Shown here one piece after another: positions 1-8,967 of a DNA stretch of 64,000 nucleotides. The notes beneath the pieces were generated by a model. The model did no database searches, was not told the origin of the DNA, and was given only the letters and a program-made list of their open reading frames with translations. The stretch spans positions 22,232-86,231 of the IMG/VR virus record IMGVR_UViG_3300032069_000005; one strand, given 5' to 3'. The DNA is from a virus. Made by a program: the position numbers and the translations under genes. Each line of letters begins with the position of its first letter. The first letter of the stretch is position 1.

Positions 1-2
1 AT

Positions 3-1610
3 AAGAAATATGGGTGGTATTTATTTGCTATTGCTAAAAATAGTAAAAAACCCCTGAAAGATGAACATTGGAGAGAAAAAGAATATTGTTCCAATGAAAA
101 AGCAAGGTGGATACAATGGCTGGAAAATGGATGCAATATAGCCATTAATTGTGAATTTAGTAATACAATGTTAGTTGATTTTGATGATAAAGAAGTTTCT
201 CCAGCATTACAGCCGCTAAGAAATGAATTGAAGAAAATGCTGGAAGATAGCAAAACATTAATGCAAAATACCCCCAGGGGAGGAAAACATTATGTTTTTG
301 TATTTGACTCTGAACTTTGTTTTAAACAACAAGTAGATTTGGGCGAAGGATTAAAAATAGATACAAGAACACATAAGGGATATTTCCTTCTTGCTCCTTC
401 TAAAGTATATGATAAATCCTATAATTGGATTAATCTTGGTGCGGAAATTAAAACAGTTCCGGCAGAATTGAAATCTAAACTATTGGAAATAATCAAGGTA
501 GATTCAGGTAGAAAATTAGAAACCCCCCCAGAAATGTCTCAAGAAATGAAAGAAATAATAGATAATCCCATTGAGCTAAAAGGCAATGATTTATCCGGTT
601 GTAGGAATAACACCTTTATTCAAACTGGCGGAGCACTCCTAAAAATGGGTATTCCCCCAGATAAAATAAAAGTTATATTACATTATCTCAATAAAAATTG
701 GTTAGCAACACCAAGAGCAGCACACGAAATAGAAGCAATGATGGGAAGTTTGGAAGGATATAAAGAAACTGAAGAACAGACCCAGGAAAATTCTATATAT
801 GAATGTTGTAAATTACTTAGTTCTGACATATCCGCAAAAGATATTATGGAGCACGTTTTTCCTGGAGAAAGAAATAAAAGAGCTATCGTTGATAAATATT
901 TAGCAAAATTTCACAAAGAAGGAAAATTATCAAGAAGAGGCAGAGGAAAATATGATTGTAAACAGGTAGTAGAATGGATTAATGAAGAACAAGAGCAATC
1001 TAAGGAAATAAATTATAAAATTCCTTATTTTGATGATGTGGCGTATTTTAGGAATGGAGATATTATTTTGATTGGTGCACCAACCGGACACGGAAAGACC
1101 ACAATAGCAATTAATTTTATTAAACAAATGAAAGAACAAGGAATTAGACCCTATTATTTATCATTAGAGGCGGGGTCTCGCCACGAAAAAACTGCCAATG
1201 CTCTGGGATTAACCCAAGCCGATTATTATATTCCAAAAGAAACCGTAGTTAATCCGCTTGCAATAGAAATAGAGCCAAATTCATTTACTATTGTTGACTG
1301 GCTTTATACAGGAGACGATTTTTCTCAGACCCAGGCGGTCTTCAAACATCTTAATGATGAAATGGTTAGAAAGGGGGGAATATTAATAGCTTTTACGCAA
1401 CTCAAAGAATCATACGAATATTTTGCTATAAATCTTGTGAAATCGTTTCCTCGTTTCTCTGCTCGATATATTTATGACGATGAAACGGGAATTATCGGTC
1501 ATTTTCAAGTTGATAAGATTACAGACCCACGTGGGCACTATCAGAATTATATAATTCCTTGTGAATTTAATTTTTCTACAAAAGAAATTTTAAAGAAAAA
1601 TAATATATAA
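3..1610 (+). CDS. Primase-polymerase with RecA-like ATPase domain (5' partial)
   Basis: The reading frame is open to the left edge, so the true start lies outside; the first in-window ATG (168) is internal because the 55 codons before it already read as prim-pol sequence. The N-terminal part resembles archaeo-eukaryotic primase/prim-pol proteins: a catalytic VDFD just after codon 168, a GGKH motif, and a DTRTHKGYFLLAPS segment like the DxR..GGY..APPS motif of that family. A second domain near 1074-1100 has a Walker A motif, GAPTGHGKT, and later a hydrophobic strand ending in D (FTIVDWL), as in RecA/DnaB-like ATPases. The likely role is priming and possibly unwinding at phage forks. It heads the rightward replication block. 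The prim-pol call is firm; helicase activity is inferred. Confidence 0.8.
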   Translation, partial: KKYGWYLFAIAKNSKKPLKDEHWREKEYCSNEKARWIQWLENGCNIAINCEFSNTMLVDFDDKEVSPALQPLRNELKKMLEDSKTLMQNTPRGGKHYVFVFDSELCFKQQVDLGEGLKIDTRTHKGYFLLAPSKVYDKSYNWINLGAEIKTVPAELKSKLLEIIKVDSGRKLETPPEMSQEMKEIIDNPIELKGNDLSGCRNNTFIQTGGALLKMGIPPDKIKVILHYLNKNWLATPRAAHEIEAMMGSLEGYKETEEQTQENSIYECCKLLSSDISAKDIMEHVFPGERNKRAIVDKYLAKFHKEGKLSRRGRGKYDCKQVVEWINEEQEQSKEINYKIPYFDDVAYFRNGDIILIGAPTGHGKTTIAINFIKQMKEQGIRPYYLSLEAGSRHEKTANALGLTQADYYIPKETVVNPLAIEIEPNSFTIVDWLYTGDDFSQTQAVFKHLNDEMVRKGGILIAFTQLKESYEYFAINLVKSFPRFSARYIYDDETGIIGHFQVDKITDPRGHYQNYIIPCEFNFSTKEILKKNNI

Positions 1611-1738
1611 TGAAAAGAAAAATATTTATATCTGTTCGTAATTTTATACTTAAAATAAAATATCCTAATCGAGATATTATTTGGAAAAGCAGAAAATGGA
1701 ATCGAAAATATACTGATTATGTTGATTTATCTGGATAA
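1610..1738 (+). CDS. Small basic protein, unknown
   Basis: A 42-residue reading frame whose ATG shares an A with the stop of the primase gene (TAATG), the coupling seen throughout this operon. The product is rich in Lys, Arg and aromatic residues and has no motif I recognise. It fills the gap between the primase and the nuclease gene. There is no Shine-Dalgarno beyond the upstream coding sequence, so expression would depend on translational coupling. Confidence 0.4.
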   Translation: MKRKIFISVRNFILKIKYPNRDIIWKSRKWNRKYTDYVDLSG

Positions 1739-1743
1739 AGATA

Positions 1744-2076
1744 ATGGATAATAAAAAAAAGGGAATCCAGTTAGAATTAATGGCAGCGAGTAAACTTCAA
1801 GAAATCTTCCAAGAAACTCCGCCAATTCGTCCCTCAAAAGCATCCTCTGGCGGGTCGCATAATACTGAACTCGCCGATATTCAATCTCAGAATATATTTG
1901 TTGAGTGTAAGAACGATGGCAATTGGTTTAGAAGAAAGATTTGGGTGAAATTGCTTAATTCACTTCCATTCGGAACTACCAAACTGCCTATGTATATAAT
2001 CAATGACCCGATTGAAGGTGTTTTAGTTATGTTATCTTTTAATGATTTGTGTAGATTATTGAAGGAGAAAAGATGA
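1744..2076 (+). CDS. PD-(D/E)XK nuclease, Holliday-junction-resolvase-like
   Basis: A 110-residue protein with a compact restriction-endonuclease-fold signature: E11 in the first helix (GIQLELMAASKL), D45 in NTELADI, and E54-x-K56 in VECKND, with a basic/aromatic stretch (NWFRRK) after it. Phage proteins of this size and motif spacing are usually annotated as Holliday junction resolvases or recombination nucleases. It sits between the primase and RecA-like genes, which fits branch resolution or end processing. The substrate is not shown by sequence. It is distinct from the RuvC-like nuclease at 8968. Confidence 0.65.
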   Translation: MDNKKKGIQLELMAASKLQEIFQETPPIRPSKASSGGSHNTELADIQSQNIFVECKNDGNWFRRKIWVKLLNSLPFGTTKLPMYIINDPIEGVLVMLSFNDLCRLLKEKR

Positions 2077-2237
2077 AAAAAATTACTCAAAAATCACTTA
2101 AAAAAAATTTAATTAAAATAATAAATCAAAGCAAAATTGAAGAAGTGATTTATGAACCAAGATATTATGAAGGATATGAATTACAAAAAACACTTATCGG
2201 TAGCACTATTACTATAAGAACAAGGCTATTAAAATGA
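2073..2237 (+). CDS. Small hypothetical protein
   Basis: A 54-residue frame starting in an ATGA overlap with the nuclease stop and ending in another ATGA overlap with the next gene; this double coupling supports it as real. A GGAGAAAAG ribosome binding site precedes the ATG. The product is very basic at its N terminus (KKITQKSLKKN) and has no recognised motif. Confidence 0.5.
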   Translation: MKKITQKSLKKNLIKIINQSKIEEVIYEPRYYEGYELQKTLIGSTITIRTRLLK

Positions 2238-2620
2238 CTAATTTTTTTAATAATATAAAATATTTTATTCAAAGAGGTAAACGAGGTTACGCTGATTGCG
2301 ACCTATGGGATTTTGATGTTTATCTTGCAAAAACATTAACAAATGCGTTAAAAGATTTTAAAAAAATAAATCAAGGAATTGCCCCAAATATCTACAGGAA
2401 ATATATTAATAGAAAAGATTTAACACAGAAACAAAAAGACGAATTAGCAAAAAAAGAATGGAATACAATATTAGATATAATGATTAGAGGATTTAGTATT
2501 GTTCCTAAATTATTTGAAGGAAAAGTATTAAACAATAAAATATTAAAAGAAGGTTATATGTATGAATTAGGAATAGCTTTTGATTTTCTTAAAAAATATT
2601 ATTTTGATTTATGGGATTAG
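2234..2620 (+). CDS. Conserved phage hypothetical protein (RGYADCDLWDFD-type)
   Basis: A 128-residue protein with an N-terminal block (IKYFIQRGKRGYADCDLWDFD) followed by amphipathic helices. From memory, a similar RGYADCD..W..D block followed by 'YLA..L...L' occurs in many phage proteins of unknown function, usually near replication genes. There are no membrane segments and no catalytic signature. It is translationally coupled to both neighbours. Function unknown. Confidence 0.6.
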   Translation: MTNFFNNIKYFIQRGKRGYADCDLWDFDVYLAKTLTNALKDFKKINQGIAPNIYRKYINRKDLTQKQKDELAKKEWNTILDIMIRGFSIVPKLFEGKVLNNKILKEGYMYELGIAFDFLKKYYFDLWD

Positions 2621-2628
2621 GAGATAAT

Positions 2629-2919
2629 ATGATTAAGATTTTTTGTTTTGACCCAGGTAAAAAGAAGACCATATTGGCGGGATTTTATAATAAAGAACTT
2701 AAAACTTTTTTTAAAAAAGTTAAATCATCTCATTGGATGCGAATAGAAAAATCCTATGGAATACAGGACATTGTATTACAACAATTAAATAATTTAGGCT
2801 GTAAAAGCATTTGCATAGAAACTAAAACGTCGATAATACAATCTAATTTAGAAGATTGGCTAAAACAGCCAACAAAAAATTATGGGAATGGTAATCAAAG
2901 ATTTTTAGGAGGTAAATAA
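2629..2919 (+). CDS. Small hypothetical protein, FDPG-start
   Basis: I place the start at 2629 because TTAGGAGATAAT directly precedes that ATG; an in-frame ATG at 2611 lies inside the upstream gene and has no such site. The 96-residue product begins MIKIFCFDPGKKK, an Asp-Pro-Gly after a beta strand, as in RNase H-fold nucleases, and later has ICIETKTS. That makes a small RuvC/YqgF-like fold conceivable, but the catalytic set is not complete. It lies directly upstream of the RecA-like gene. Confidence 0.45.
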   Translation: MIKIFCFDPGKKKTILAGFYNKELKTFFKKVKSSHWMRIEKSYGIQDIVLQQLNNLGCKSICIETKTSIIQSNLEDWLKQPTKNYGNGNQRFLGGK

Positions 2920-3962
2920 TGGGTAGAGGCAGACCGAAAGGAAGCAAAAATAAAAAAATAACAACTCCCAAAACAGTTACAGAACATATTCAGGAGCAAT
3001 CACCAAAAGTCAAGGAAATGATTAAAGAAGAAAAAGAGAAATTATCTAAAAAAAATGAGATTAACTCCGCACTCAGAAACTCGGTAAATGAACTTACAAA
3101 AAAATTTGGGCACGAAATCATTCACTTTGCTTCTGAAGAGCCGGAAAGAGAGAGAATTCCCACTGGAATACCTGAATTAGACAAGATGATTACTGGATTC
3201 CCTTCTGGTGCATTTTCAGTAATTTGGGGAAATAAAGGAAGCACAAAATCAACCACAGTATTGAATTTGATTGCTCAAGCACAGAAACTTGGAAAACAAT
3301 GCCTTTATTTAGATTTAGAAACCTCCTTTGATAATAAATGGGCGGATAAATGCGGAGTAGATAGAAATAAATTATTAATTGGTCATTTTGACAATGCTGA
3401 GCAAGCATTAGATACTGCAATAAAAATGAGCAAAGAGAAAGTTATAGATATAATTATATTAGACAGCGTCCAATCTCTTTCTCCCGAAGGAGAACAAGAA
3501 ACTAAGAAAGGCGAAACCAAAAGCACTGGCGACGACACTGTGGCTTTATTGGCGAGGAGATTAAGTCAATTTTTTAGAATGGATGCAGCAGGAAATTATA
3601 GAGGTAATATAACATTTATTTTAATCGGGCAAAGTAGGATGGATTTAAGCGGATATATTAAATTGGAAAAATTAAGTGGAGGAAAAGCAATCGCACATTG
3701 GGCTACTTTAATTATAAAGGCATATCGGTCAACTAAGGCAGATGCACCAAGATTTAAATTTGAAATCAAAGGTAAGAAAAAAGAAATCCCAATTGGATTT
3801 GAGATTTGTTATCGTTTAGAAAAAAAGAAGATTAGTGGAACTGCTCCTGAAGAAACAGAAGTAAGAGCAAATTTTTATAATGAATTTGGTTTTGTAGAAC
3901 CTACAGAAAAACAGATAAAAGAATTATATTCGGATTGGATTTCTTTTGAAGAAAATTCTTGA
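2919..3962 (+). CDS. RecA/RadA-like recombinase ATPase
   Basis: A 347-residue RecA-fold protein. The N terminus (GRGRPKGS) looks like an AT-hook followed by a charged helix. The ATPase core has Walker A GNKGSTKST near residues 104-112, a conserved strand-Glu (YLDLETS), and Walker B IIILDSV. The entry PTGIPELDKMITGFPSGAF is typical of RecA/RadA/Sak-type proteins. The likely role is single-strand annealing or strand exchange during phage recombination-dependent replication, with the nucleases and SbcCD encoded nearby. The ATG follows GGAGGTAAATA. Confidence 0.85.
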   Translation: MGRGRPKGSKNKKITTPKTVTEHIQEQSPKVKEMIKEEKEKLSKKNEINSALRNSVNELTKKFGHEIIHFASEEPERERIPTGIPELDKMITGFPSGAFSVIWGNKGSTKSTTVLNLIAQAQKLGKQCLYLDLETSFDNKWADKCGVDRNKLLIGHFDNAEQALDTAIKMSKEKVIDIIILDSVQSLSPEGEQETKKGETKSTGDDTVALLARRLSQFFRMDAAGNYRGNITFILIGQSRMDLSGYIKLEKLSGGKAIAHWATLIIKAYRSTKADAPRFKFEIKGKKKEIPIGFEICYRLEKKKISGTAPEETEVRANFYNEFGFVEPTEKQIKELYSDWISFEENS

Positions 3963-4201
3963 TGAAAACTAAATATAAATATATTCAATTTGATTTGGTA
4001 GAACAAGATGAAACAAAGAAGACTCAAGCATATACCGTAAGAAATATAAGTCTTCAGATAATATTAGGTTATATAAAATGGTATGGTGCTTGGAGACAAT
4101 ATTGTTTCTTTCCAATGATAGGAACAATCTATAGCGAAGGATGTTTAAAAGATGTTGCAGATTTTATAAAACAATTAATGGAAGATAGGAAGAAGGGGTA
4201 A
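3962..4201 (+). CDS. Conserved small phage protein (WRQYCFFP-type)
   Basis: The ATG at 3962 shares its A with the upstream TGA; a TTG one codon earlier is less likely. The product has 79 residues and contains a segment ILGYIKWYGAWRQYCFFP, an aromatic pattern common in small phage proteins of unknown function near replication genes. No metal site or membrane segment is evident. It is probably a cytoplasmic accessory protein. Confidence 0.5.
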   Translation: MKTKYKYIQFDLVEQDETKKTQAYTVRNISLQIILGYIKWYGAWRQYCFFPMIGTIYSEGCLKDVADFIKQLMEDRKKG

Positions 4202-4204
4202 TAA

Positions 4205-4519
4205 ATGTTTAAAGATATTATATATCAGATTTATTCGGATATAGAAATAAGAATTTATGAATTAGCAGACAAAAAAATACTTATTTTTATTATAGCTGCT
4301 TGGTTATTTAATTTACAAGATAAATTAATATTTAAATGGCTAAGATTGCAGTGTTGGTTATTTGGATGTGAAGAAAGGGGCGGATATGGGGGATTTAATC
4401 TTCCTTGTGATGCTTATTGCTTTTATTGTAATAGATGCGGAGCAACTTATAGTAATTATGAAGGAAACACCAATTATCATTTATTAAAAGGGATTTTTAA
4501 AAGAAAATATAATGCTTAA
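4205..4519 (+). CDS. Small membrane-associated Cys-rich protein
   Basis: 104 residues. A hydrophobic stretch (ILIFIIAAWLFNL, about residues 25-37) suggests a membrane anchor or buried helix. The C-terminal half has six cysteines, including CDAYCFYCNRCG, which looks like a zinc-binding knuckle. It is preceded by GAAGAAGGGG and overlaps the polymerase start by eight bases. I do not recognise the family. Confidence 0.45.
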   Translation: MFKDIIYQIYSDIEIRIYELADKKILIFIIAAWLFNLQDKLIFKWLRLQCWLFGCEERGGYGGFNLPCDAYCFYCNRCGATYSNYEGNTNYHLLKGIFKRKYNA

Positions 4520-6752
4520 TCTTCCAATCCAAAATATATCCTCAATTGGTCGTGAAATAATTCTCTTTAATCGACAACAAAGCGGAGAGCTTACAATAAT
4601 GAGAGATTTATTGTTCAGTCCCTATTATTATGTTCCTTCTCCTACTGGAATATTTAGAGGATACTTTGGCGGAAAATATGATAAAGTTACTTGTAAAAAT
4701 CCCCGGGAAATAAAAGATAAACGAAATGTAAAAACAGATGGGGAAAGTGATGTTCCATATGTTCGTCGTTATCTACTTGATAAAGTAAATATAATTAAAT
4801 CTCCTACGAGATGGATTATGTTTGATATTGAGACTCTTAGTAAAATTGTTCCTAATCCATTGGTTGCCCCAGACCCAATTACTTCAATAACCGCATATGA
4901 TAATTATGAAAAAAAGTATATTCAATTTTGGTGCGAAAATTATCCATCTGAATATGAACTTATAGATGCGTTTATCAATTATATTAAGGAAAGGAAGCCA
5001 GATTTACTCCTGGCGTATAATATAAATGGATTTGATATGCCTTATTTGGTTACTCGTTTTTCTGACTTCGGAGAAAAGGTTAGCCCCATAGGACAAATTA
5101 AAAAAAGAAATGGATACCCAGAAGGAATCAGTATAGTCGACTATTATGAACTCATTAAAAAAGTATATAAATATAAGAGGCATACTTTAGATTTTATTTA
5201 TTCTGATGAATTTAAAGTTCCCCAGAATTTTATAAAATATAGATTTAATGAGATTAGCCCAATCATTAAAGAAAAGAATCTGGAAGATGTAAAAAAAATG
5301 GTCGCCTTAGAAAATAAATTGCATCTCATTGATTATTTTGATGAACAAAGGAGAATTGCAAAAGTTCTTTGGGAAGATTTATGTCATTTTAGTGTATCTA
5401 TCGATGGATTGATTTTGCAAACTGCGAAATCTAAAGGCGTAGTCTTACCGAGTAAACCAGACGAAGAAGAAAAACTTCGTCGAATAGAGGAAGATGAAAT
5501 CGAAGGCGGATATGTATTTGCCCAACCAGGAAAATATGATGACGCTTCTTTACTAGATATTTCTGGGACATACCCGAATCTAATTACTACATTTAATCTT
5601 GACCCTGTAAATAAGAAGAAAATCCCCAATTCGCAGACAGTAACTATCAGAAAAATCCACATAGAACAGAATCCCAACGCCATTGTGCCAACAGTTGCCA
5701 ATAGATTAATCGCTTCTCGTAAACAAATCCAAAAAGAACTCGAAGGAAAAACAGGCGAAGAATATGATTTATTAAAGAAAAAAGATGATGCACATAAATC
5801 GCTTAATAATGTGGTCTACGGGATTTTGCTTTTTAAGAATTCTCGTATATATGATAAAGACATCGCCGATTGCATTACCTATTTAGCGAGGTTCTTAATT
5901 CGATATACCAAATTTGCTTTAAGAAAATTGGGATATTCAGTCATTTCTTCAGACACCGATTCTATTTTTGTTCATTCCAGAGATTATGAGAAAATAGAAA
6001 AATTATGCAATGAAACATTAATTCCTAACTGGCTTAGACACTTTGGCAAAACAGAAGGAACTCTGAGATTTAAATATGAAGGATATTTTGAGAATGTTGT
6101 TTTTGAAGCACCAAAACATTACAGAGGCAATTTTGTTACTGCTAAGGGCGAACATAAAATGATAAATAAAGGCATCGAAATTGTTCGCAAAGATTCTTCT
6201 AAATTTCAAGAAGAATTTTTAGAGGAATTATATAATAGAATTTTAAAAAATGAAAGTGAGCAAACCATCTCTAATTGGATATTAGAACAAATAAAAGAAT
6301 TACCCAATAAACCATTGAAAAATATTGCATTTCCTTTTCAAATAGTCCAAAAAATTTATAATAGTATTCCTATATCTATTCGAGCACTTCAATATACTGA
6401 CGAAATAATTCCCAATTTTAGTCAAGATTATCATAATGAATTATATTATATTTATGTTAAACCATTTGGAACAGCAGAAAGACATTCCAAAAGTATGCGA
6501 AAGAATAAAGATACTGGAAAAAAGGAATTAAAAGAATCACATACTATAATAAATAAGAACGTCCTCGCCTTTGACGAAAATACTGACCACATAAAAGAAG
6601 TAGATTATTCAGAAATGATTAGACGCAATATTTTAGATAAGGCGGAAAAGCTCTTTGATGTTTTGGGATGGAATAAAGAATTGATTGGGATAAAAAAGAA
6701 AATTTCTAAAAAAGATGCAATTGCCGAACTCAAAAAAAGAGGATTATTATAA
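4512..6752 (+). CDS. Family B DNA polymerase with 3'-5' exonuclease
   Basis: 746 residues with the family B order. ExoI is FDIETLS (D105, E107) and ExoII is NINGFDMPYL. The polymerase motif A region is LDISGTYPNLI, a variant of DxxSLYPS; motif B is KSLNNVVYG; motif C is SSDTDSIF (Asp near 481 and 483). It replicates the phage genome with proofreading, working with the prim-pol at the left end. No terminal-protein-primed (phi29) insertion motifs were noted, and the length is closer to the compact cellular/viral enzymes. Its last codons (DAIAELKKRGLL) are duplicated at 7762-7805 as part of the mom repeat described below. Confidence 0.9.
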   Translation: MLNLPIQNISSIGREIILFNRQQSGELTIMRDLLFSPYYYVPSPTGIFRGYFGGKYDKVTCKNPREIKDKRNVKTDGESDVPYVRRYLLDKVNIIKSPTRWIMFDIETLSKIVPNPLVAPDPITSITAYDNYEKKYIQFWCENYPSEYELIDAFINYIKERKPDLLLAYNINGFDMPYLVTRFSDFGEKVSPIGQIKKRNGYPEGISIVDYYELIKKVYKYKRHTLDFIYSDEFKVPQNFIKYRFNEISPIIKEKNLEDVKKMVALENKLHLIDYFDEQRRIAKVLWEDLCHFSVSIDGLILQTAKSKGVVLPSKPDEEEKLRRIEEDEIEGGYVFAQPGKYDDASLLDISGTYPNLITTFNLDPVNKKKIPNSQTVTIRKIHIEQNPNAIVPTVANRLIASRKQIQKELEGKTGEEYDLLKKKDDAHKSLNNVVYGILLFKNSRIYDKDIADCITYLARFLIRYTKFALRKLGYSVISSDTDSIFVHSRDYEKIEKLCNETLIPNWLRHFGKTEGTLRFKYEGYFENVVFEAPKHYRGNFVTAKGEHKMINKGIEIVRKDSSKFQEEFLEELYNRILKNESEQTISNWILEQIKELPNKPLKNIAFPFQIVQKIYNSIPISIRALQYTDEIIPNFSQDYHNELYYIYVKPFGTAERHSKSMRKNKDTGKKELKESHTIINKNVLAFDENTDHIKEVDYSEMIRRNILDKAEKLFDVLGWNKELIGIKKKISKKDAIAELKKRGLL

Positions 6753-6895
6753 TATGGATTTATCTAAATTATCTAATGAAGAATTAATGAAAATAGCGAA
6801 AATATCTCCTAAATTTGCGGGGGAAGTATCGAAAAAGATACTCCTTGCTTCCAGCGAGGAAGGTGGGGTGCAAGTCCCTAACCCCGCTCCAAATA
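6723..6895 (+). repeat. 173-bp exact direct repeat, left copy
   Basis: Identical to 7776-7948. It covers the last 10 codons of the polymerase gene, its stop, and the first 47 codons of the Mom-like gene. The two copies lie 1053 bases apart and diverge at once on the right-hand side. Confidence 0.95.
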
Positions 6896-7686
6896 AAGAA
6901 TTAATAATTAAAAAAAAAGAAGAATTGATGCACTCTGATTTTGATTCTTCAAATTTTATGATAGAATTAATTGAACCAAAAATGACATATGAGTGGATGA
7001 TGTATAAACATTATGCACATAAAATACCTCCGGTTATTAAATATTGTTACGGTTTATTTAAAAATAAACAACTCGTGGGGGTTTGTGTTTATGGAATATT
7101 GGCAAATAAAGAATATAATAATGGAAAATGTTTGTTTAAAAATTATCGAGTTGATGTTTTAGAATTAAAAAGATTAGTTGTAGATGATGATTTGCCAAAA
7201 AATACATTATCTTATTTTGTTTCAAAAACATTAAAAATGCTTCCACAACCAACGTGCGTTGTTAGTTATGCAGATAGTAATCAAAATCATCACGGATATA
7301 TTTATCAGGCTACCAATTGGTTATATACAGGTATGGGAAGAGGGAAATTAGCAATAATAGACAAATCAACGGGAGAGGAAATTCACGAGAAAACGATATA
7401 TGACAGGTATGGGACAAATAATATAGAAATTTTAAAAACTAAATTTGATTTTGATACAAAAATTTTAAAAGGAAAATATCGTTATTTAAAATTTATTGGA
7501 AATCATAAACAAAAAAAAGAAATGTTACACTCATTAAAATGGAAACTTTTTCCATATCCAAAAGGCGATAATATCAATTATGATGCTTCTTATAAAATTA
7601 AAAATTTAAATATAAATAAAAAAGGAATAATTCAGGAAAAGAGAGAGGAAGATAGACAGACAGAAAAACAGGAGGAAGAGAGATGA
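6754..7686 (+). CDS. Mom-like DNA adenine modification protein, copy 1
   Basis: 310 residues; the start two bases after the polymerase stop is chosen over an upstream in-frame ATG inside that gene. The core resembles the phage Mu Mom family (GNAT-like proteins that convert adenine to N6-methylcarbamoyl-adenine, shielding DNA from restriction): HYAHKIPP, then ELKRLVVDDDLPKNTLSYF, then VVSYADSNQNHHGYIYQA and W-x-Y-x-G. Residues 1-47 and the Lys/Glu/Arg-rich last residues are almost identical to copy 2, while the core is strongly divergent. The N-terminal 47 residues are not part of Mu Mom and their role is unknown. Function is inferred from motifs only. Confidence 0.75.
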   Translation: MDLSKLSNEELMKIAKISPKFAGEVSKKILLASSEEGGVQVPNPAPNKELIIKKKEELMHSDFDSSNFMIELIEPKMTYEWMMYKHYAHKIPPVIKYCYGLFKNKQLVGVCVYGILANKEYNNGKCLFKNYRVDVLELKRLVVDDDLPKNTLSYFVSKTLKMLPQPTCVVSYADSNQNHHGYIYQATNWLYTGMGRGKLAIIDKSTGEEIHEKTIYDRYGTNNIEILKTKFDFDTKILKGKYRYLKFIGNHKQKKEMLHSLKWKLFPYPKGDNINYDASYKIKNLNINKKGIIQEKREEDRQTEKQEEER

Positions 7687-7805
7687 TATTGAAATTTCAA
7701 CAACATAATGGTTGGGTATATGTTTCTGATTTATATAAAGTAGAAACCAGACAAATGTCAAAAAAAGAAGCACTCGCCGAACTCAAAAAAAGAGGATTAT
7801 TATAA
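7683..7805 (+). CDS. 40-residue chimeric ORF, duplication remnant
   Basis: The ATG lies in an ATGA overlap with the first Mom-like gene. The first half (MILKFQQHNGWVYVSDLYKV) resembles the N terminus of the protein at 8700 (MIVKIIQENGALFYDGFEKI). The second half (SKKEALAELKKRGLL) copies the C terminus of the DNA polymerase. It therefore looks like a junction left by tandem duplication. It may still be translated, but I expect no polymerase function. Confidence 0.5.
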   Translation: MILKFQQHNGWVYVSDLYKVETRQMSKKEALAELKKRGLL

Positions 7806-7948
7806 TATGGATTTATCTAAATTATCTAATGAAGAATTAATGAAAATAGCGAAAATATCTCCTAAATTTGCGGGGGAAGTATCGAAAAAGATACTCCTTG
7901 CTTCCAGCGAGGAAGGTGGGGTGCAAGTCCCTAACCCCGCTCCAAATA
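7776..7948 (+). repeat. 173-bp exact direct repeat, right copy
   Basis: Partner of 6723-6895. A second, 53-bp exact repeat (7636-7688 and 8653-8705) marks the other end of the duplicated unit: it covers the shared C-terminal codons of both Mom-like genes and the start of the following gene. Confidence 0.95.
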
Positions 7949-8703
7949 TAAATAAAATCATAAAACAAAAATATGATAAAATACAAGACAATAAATCACA
8001 ATCGAAAGAGATAAAAAATTTTAATTTAAAAGATTTAAATATGAAAGAATTGGAATTTCAAATAACTAAAGAATTTATTGTTAAGAATCATTACAGTCAT
8101 ACAATTTCTTCATCTATAAAAGCAAGTATTGGATTTTTTTATAATAATAAATTAGTTACTGCTATTGTTTATGGTCATCCAATTGGAATTAATGTTGGTT
8201 CTTGGTTGCAAGTTCCTGAAGGAAGTTATGCCGAATTAATTAGAGTTTTTAGTGTTGATGAGTTACCAAAAAATACGGAAAGTTATTGTTTGGCAAAGTC
8301 ATTTGAATTTTTGAAGAAAAATAAACCAGAATTAAAATATTTAATTAGTTATGCAGACCCCACTCAAGGGCACGTAGGTTATATTTATCAAGCAACTAAT
8401 TGGTATTATGTTGGTAAACAGATAGGAATGGATAGAATTTTTAAAATTGATGGCAAACAAGTTCATAGAAGAACCGCCAATGCTGCTTATGGAACATCTT
8501 CAGTTAAAAAATTATCAGAATTATTAGGCAAAAGATTTGAAGTATCAATAACATATCCAAAACACATTTATTTAATGTGTTTGGGTTCTCGTAAAGAAAA
8601 AAAAGAATGGTATAATAAATTCAAACAATTACCATATCCTAAAATAATTCAAGAAAAGAGAGAGGAAGATAGACAGACAGAAAAACAGGAGGAAGAGAGA
8701 TGA
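7807..8703 (+). CDS. Mom-like DNA adenine modification protein, copy 2
   Basis: 298 residues, with the same first 47 residues and the same C-terminal tail (REEDRQTEKQEEER) as copy 1. The core matches the Mom family more closely: NHYSHTISSSIK, then ELIRVFSVDELPKNTESY, then YLISYADPTQGHVGYIYQA and NWYYVG. In Mu, Mom adds a methylcarbamoyl group to adenine N6; this product is expected to act on phage DNA in the same way. Two dissimilar cores in one genome suggest different target or chemical specificity, or cassette replacement. A DNA methyltransferase and a SAM synthetase lie 3.2 kb downstream. Confidence 0.82.
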   Translation: MDLSKLSNEELMKIAKISPKFAGEVSKKILLASSEEGGVQVPNPAPNINKIIKQKYDKIQDNKSQSKEIKNFNLKDLNMKELEFQITKEFIVKNHYSHTISSSIKASIGFFYNNKLVTAIVYGHPIGINVGSWLQVPEGSYAELIRVFSVDELPKNTESYCLAKSFEFLKKNKPELKYLISYADPTQGHVGYIYQATNWYYVGKQIGMDRIFKIDGKQVHRRTANAAYGTSSVKKLSELLGKRFEVSITYPKHIYLMCLGSRKEKKEWYNKFKQLPYPKIIQEKREEDRQTEKQEEER

Positions 8704-8963
8704 TAGTAAAAATTATTCAAGAAAATGGAGCATTGTTTTATGATGGATTTGAAAAAATCAGATATGAATATAAAACCAGTGAAGAAATGGAAACCATCGA
8801 TACAAACGCTATGTGGATAAACAGTAAGTTGCCTCTGAGCGGAATTTTGATTATAGGTCGTAGAAAACCGATAATTGGAACTGACCCAGAATTTACTATT
8901 AGAACAAATGGGGAGACATATCTTCTTAATGATGAAGGTAAGACGATAGAAAGGATTAGATAA
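8700..8963 (+). CDS. Small hypothetical protein following Mom
   Basis: 87 residues, starting in an ATGA overlap with the second Mom-like gene. No known motif; beta-rich sequence (ILIIGRRKPIIGTDPEFTIRTNGETYLLND). A truncated relative of its N terminus occurs at 7683 after the first Mom-like gene, so it once travelled with mom in the duplicated unit and may be a functional partner. Confidence 0.5.
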   Translation: MIVKIIQENGALFYDGFEKIRYEYKTSEEMETIDTNAMWINSKLPLSGILIIGRRKPIIGTDPEFTIRTNGETYLLNDEGKTIERIR

Positions 8964-8967
8964 AACA

